The notes beneath the pieces were generated by a model. The model made no database searches. It was not told the origin of the DNA and was given only the letters and a program-made list of their open reading frames with translations. DNA of 6,256 bases from assembly GCA_026785985.1 (NCBI GenBank), contig JAJAYX010000702.1, forward strand, positions 1-6,256, read 5' to 3'. The DNA comes from Rudanella sp. Its GTDB lineage: Bacteria; Bacteroidota; Bacteroidia; Cytophagales; Spirosomataceae. Of this stretch, positions 5,261 to 6,256 are shown piece after piece. The stretch's first letter is position 1. Every line of letters starts with the position of its first letter. The translations under genes and the position numbers were made by a program.

Positions 5261-6256
5261 ATGAAAACCTTCCTCTCATTTGCTTCCAGCCTCGCCCTTA
5301 CCGCTTCCCTTCTTGTAGTCACTTCTGGCTGCAACCGATTTGAAAACCAAATTCAACCAGAGTCTACTCCGTCGGGGGAGGCCCGTGTGGGCGGGTTCGA
5401 CCTCAGCAACGGCGGCTTCGACCCGGCCCTGTTCGCCAGCAAAATTGAAGCGCAACTGACAGGCAAAGTAACGGGTTATGGCTACCGAATCATGATTAAT
5501 GGGCAACCCTATACCAAAGCAGCAGGCGGTAAAGGGTACGCCCGTCACCTGATCGATGCCCCCGCCCGGGTTTATACCCCGGTAGTTCGGCAGGACATTG
5601 GCGGTTGCACCAAATTTATGACTGCCGTAGTGGTACTTAAGATGCTCAAACGCTATGATGTTCCACTTGAAGAGACCGTGTGGACATACCTGCCTACTTA
5701 TTTCAAACCCAGCACCGACTTCAAGAAAGTGACCTTTCGTGATTTACTGGCCCACACCAGCGGGGTAGTTGACCGCCCCAAGTCGGCTGAGTACACCATT
5801 GAGGATGTTCAGGATTCGGTTGAGGATGGCATTTTTGACCAGGGCGAAGGCTCAGGTGGTATAGGTAATGGGCAAAAGCCTTACGGACAGTATTACTACC
5901 AGCACATGAACTATATGCTGCTGCGCCATGCCCTCGTTTATCTGGTTGCTAAAAAAGACCCCAATTACATCCGTATGGACTTTCTGCTGCTGAAAGAAAG
6001 CAGAACAGACAAGAGCGGCCTGTACGACCTGATACGCCATCAGTTCTCGTTCCTGCTCCAGCAAGAGGTGTTGAAGCCAGCGGGCTGGAACCAGAATCAA
6101 TATGAGTCGGTAGGCGATCATCCGTCTGACAACGGCCCGAATGTACTCTATTACCCGGTCGTGAATCCAGCCCAACCGGGTAGCACTGGAAATGGCTGGA
6201 GCCAGGTAGGTACTAACTTTATGAACATCAGTGCCGACGAACTGGCGGGGCTGATG
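5261..6256 (+). CDS. Serine hydrolase (class C beta-lactamase-like) family lipoprotein, partial, with altered catalytic motifs
   Basis: The first 332 residues are visible; the frame is open at the right edge, and family members usually run to about 400 or more. Residues 1-24 resemble a lipoprotein signal (MKTF, hydrophobic stretch, then TSGC with Cys24). The lipobox is imperfect (Thr at -3), so export is likely but lipidation is less sure. A low-complexity Gly/Ser/Pro linker follows, then the hydrolase fold from about residue 58. The usual nucleophile motif SxxK reads GCTK (Gly115 to Lys118), set correctly in IGGCTKFMTAVVVLKML. The family's LLAHTSG is intact at 162-168. The YxN motif reads YQH (213-215), followed by the normal MNYMLL. 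A KTG-type third motif would lie outside the window. Relatives act on peptidoglycan, beta-lactams or small esters in the periplasm, but with Ser lost ordinary catalysis is doubtful. It is transcribed divergently from the kinase pair and may share its control elements. Confidence 0.85.
   Translation, partial: MKTFLSFASSLALTASLLVVTSGCNRFENQIQPESTPSGEARVGGFDLSNGGFDPALFASKIEAQLTGKVTGYGYRIMINGQPYTKAAGGKGYARHLIDAPARVYTPVVRQDIGGCTKFMTAVVVLKMLKRYDVPLEETVWTYLPTYFKPSTDFKKVTFRDLLAHTSGVVDRPKSAEYTIEDVQDSVEDGIFDQGEGSGGIGNGQKPYGQYYYQHMNYMLLRHALVYLVAKKDPNYIRMDFLLLKESRTDKSGLYDLIRHQFSFLLQQEVLKPAGWNQNQYESVGDHPSDNGPNVLYYPVVNPAQPGSTGNGWSQVGTNFMNISADELAGLM

Noticed and set aside
5852..6175. Minus-strand open frame inside the hydrolase gene (likewise 5276-5548)
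   Set aside because: The plus-strand frame has family landmarks such as LLAHTSG and MNYMLL; the antisense frames have none.
1..6256. tRNA, rRNA, CRISPR array, insertion sequence or attachment site
   Set aside because: No cloverleaf, repeat-spacer series, transposase-like protein or terminal repeats were seen; the window is nearly fully coding.

Overview
The window looks like a piece of a Bacteroidota chromosome, most likely order Cytophagales (Spirosoma-like). This is inferred from four things: moderate GC, AT-rich leaders without clear Shine-Dalgarno sequences, promoter-like TTTG and TAnnTTTG elements, and tandem 7TM-DISM sensor kinases. I could not check taxonomy by database search.

Layout. 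Positions 1-5085 hold three paralogous membrane sensor genes, all on the minus strand. They are transcribed in the order 3160-5085 (641 aa), 1301-3163 (620 aa, overlapping its predecessor by the 4-base ATGA junction) and 1-1232 (at least 410 residues, cut by the left edge). Each has an N-terminal extracytoplasmic 7TMR-DISMED2-type beta domain and a seven-helix 7TMR-DISM membrane domain, both named from pattern recognition. The two complete genes continue into a coiled coil, a HisKA_3-like dimerisation helix and a HATPase_c domain. Positions 5086-5260 form a divergent regulatory region. From 5261 to the right edge, on the plus strand, lies the first 332 residues of a putative lipoprotein of the serine hydrolase (class C beta-lactamase-like) family.

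How they may work together. The two coupled kinases look degenerate in complementary ways. The first (3160-5085) keeps the phosphoacceptor His (H461) but has lost the usual ATP-binding G boxes. The second (1301-3163) has a textbook ATP-binding domain but a Leu (L440) where the His should be. The simplest reading is a split heteromeric kinase in which the second protein phosphorylates the first in trans. No response regulator is visible in the window.

An 18-base near-palindrome of the form ATACAAAC-AA-GTTTGTAT lies upstream of both the two-gene unit and the 1-1232 gene, 47 bases before the start codon in each case. Half-sites of the same element lie upstream of the divergent hydrolase. This suggests one regulator controls all three transcription units. 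The hydrolase is itself unusual: Gly replaces the nucleophilic Ser of SxxK and His replaces the Asn of YxN, so it may be a pseudoenzyme.
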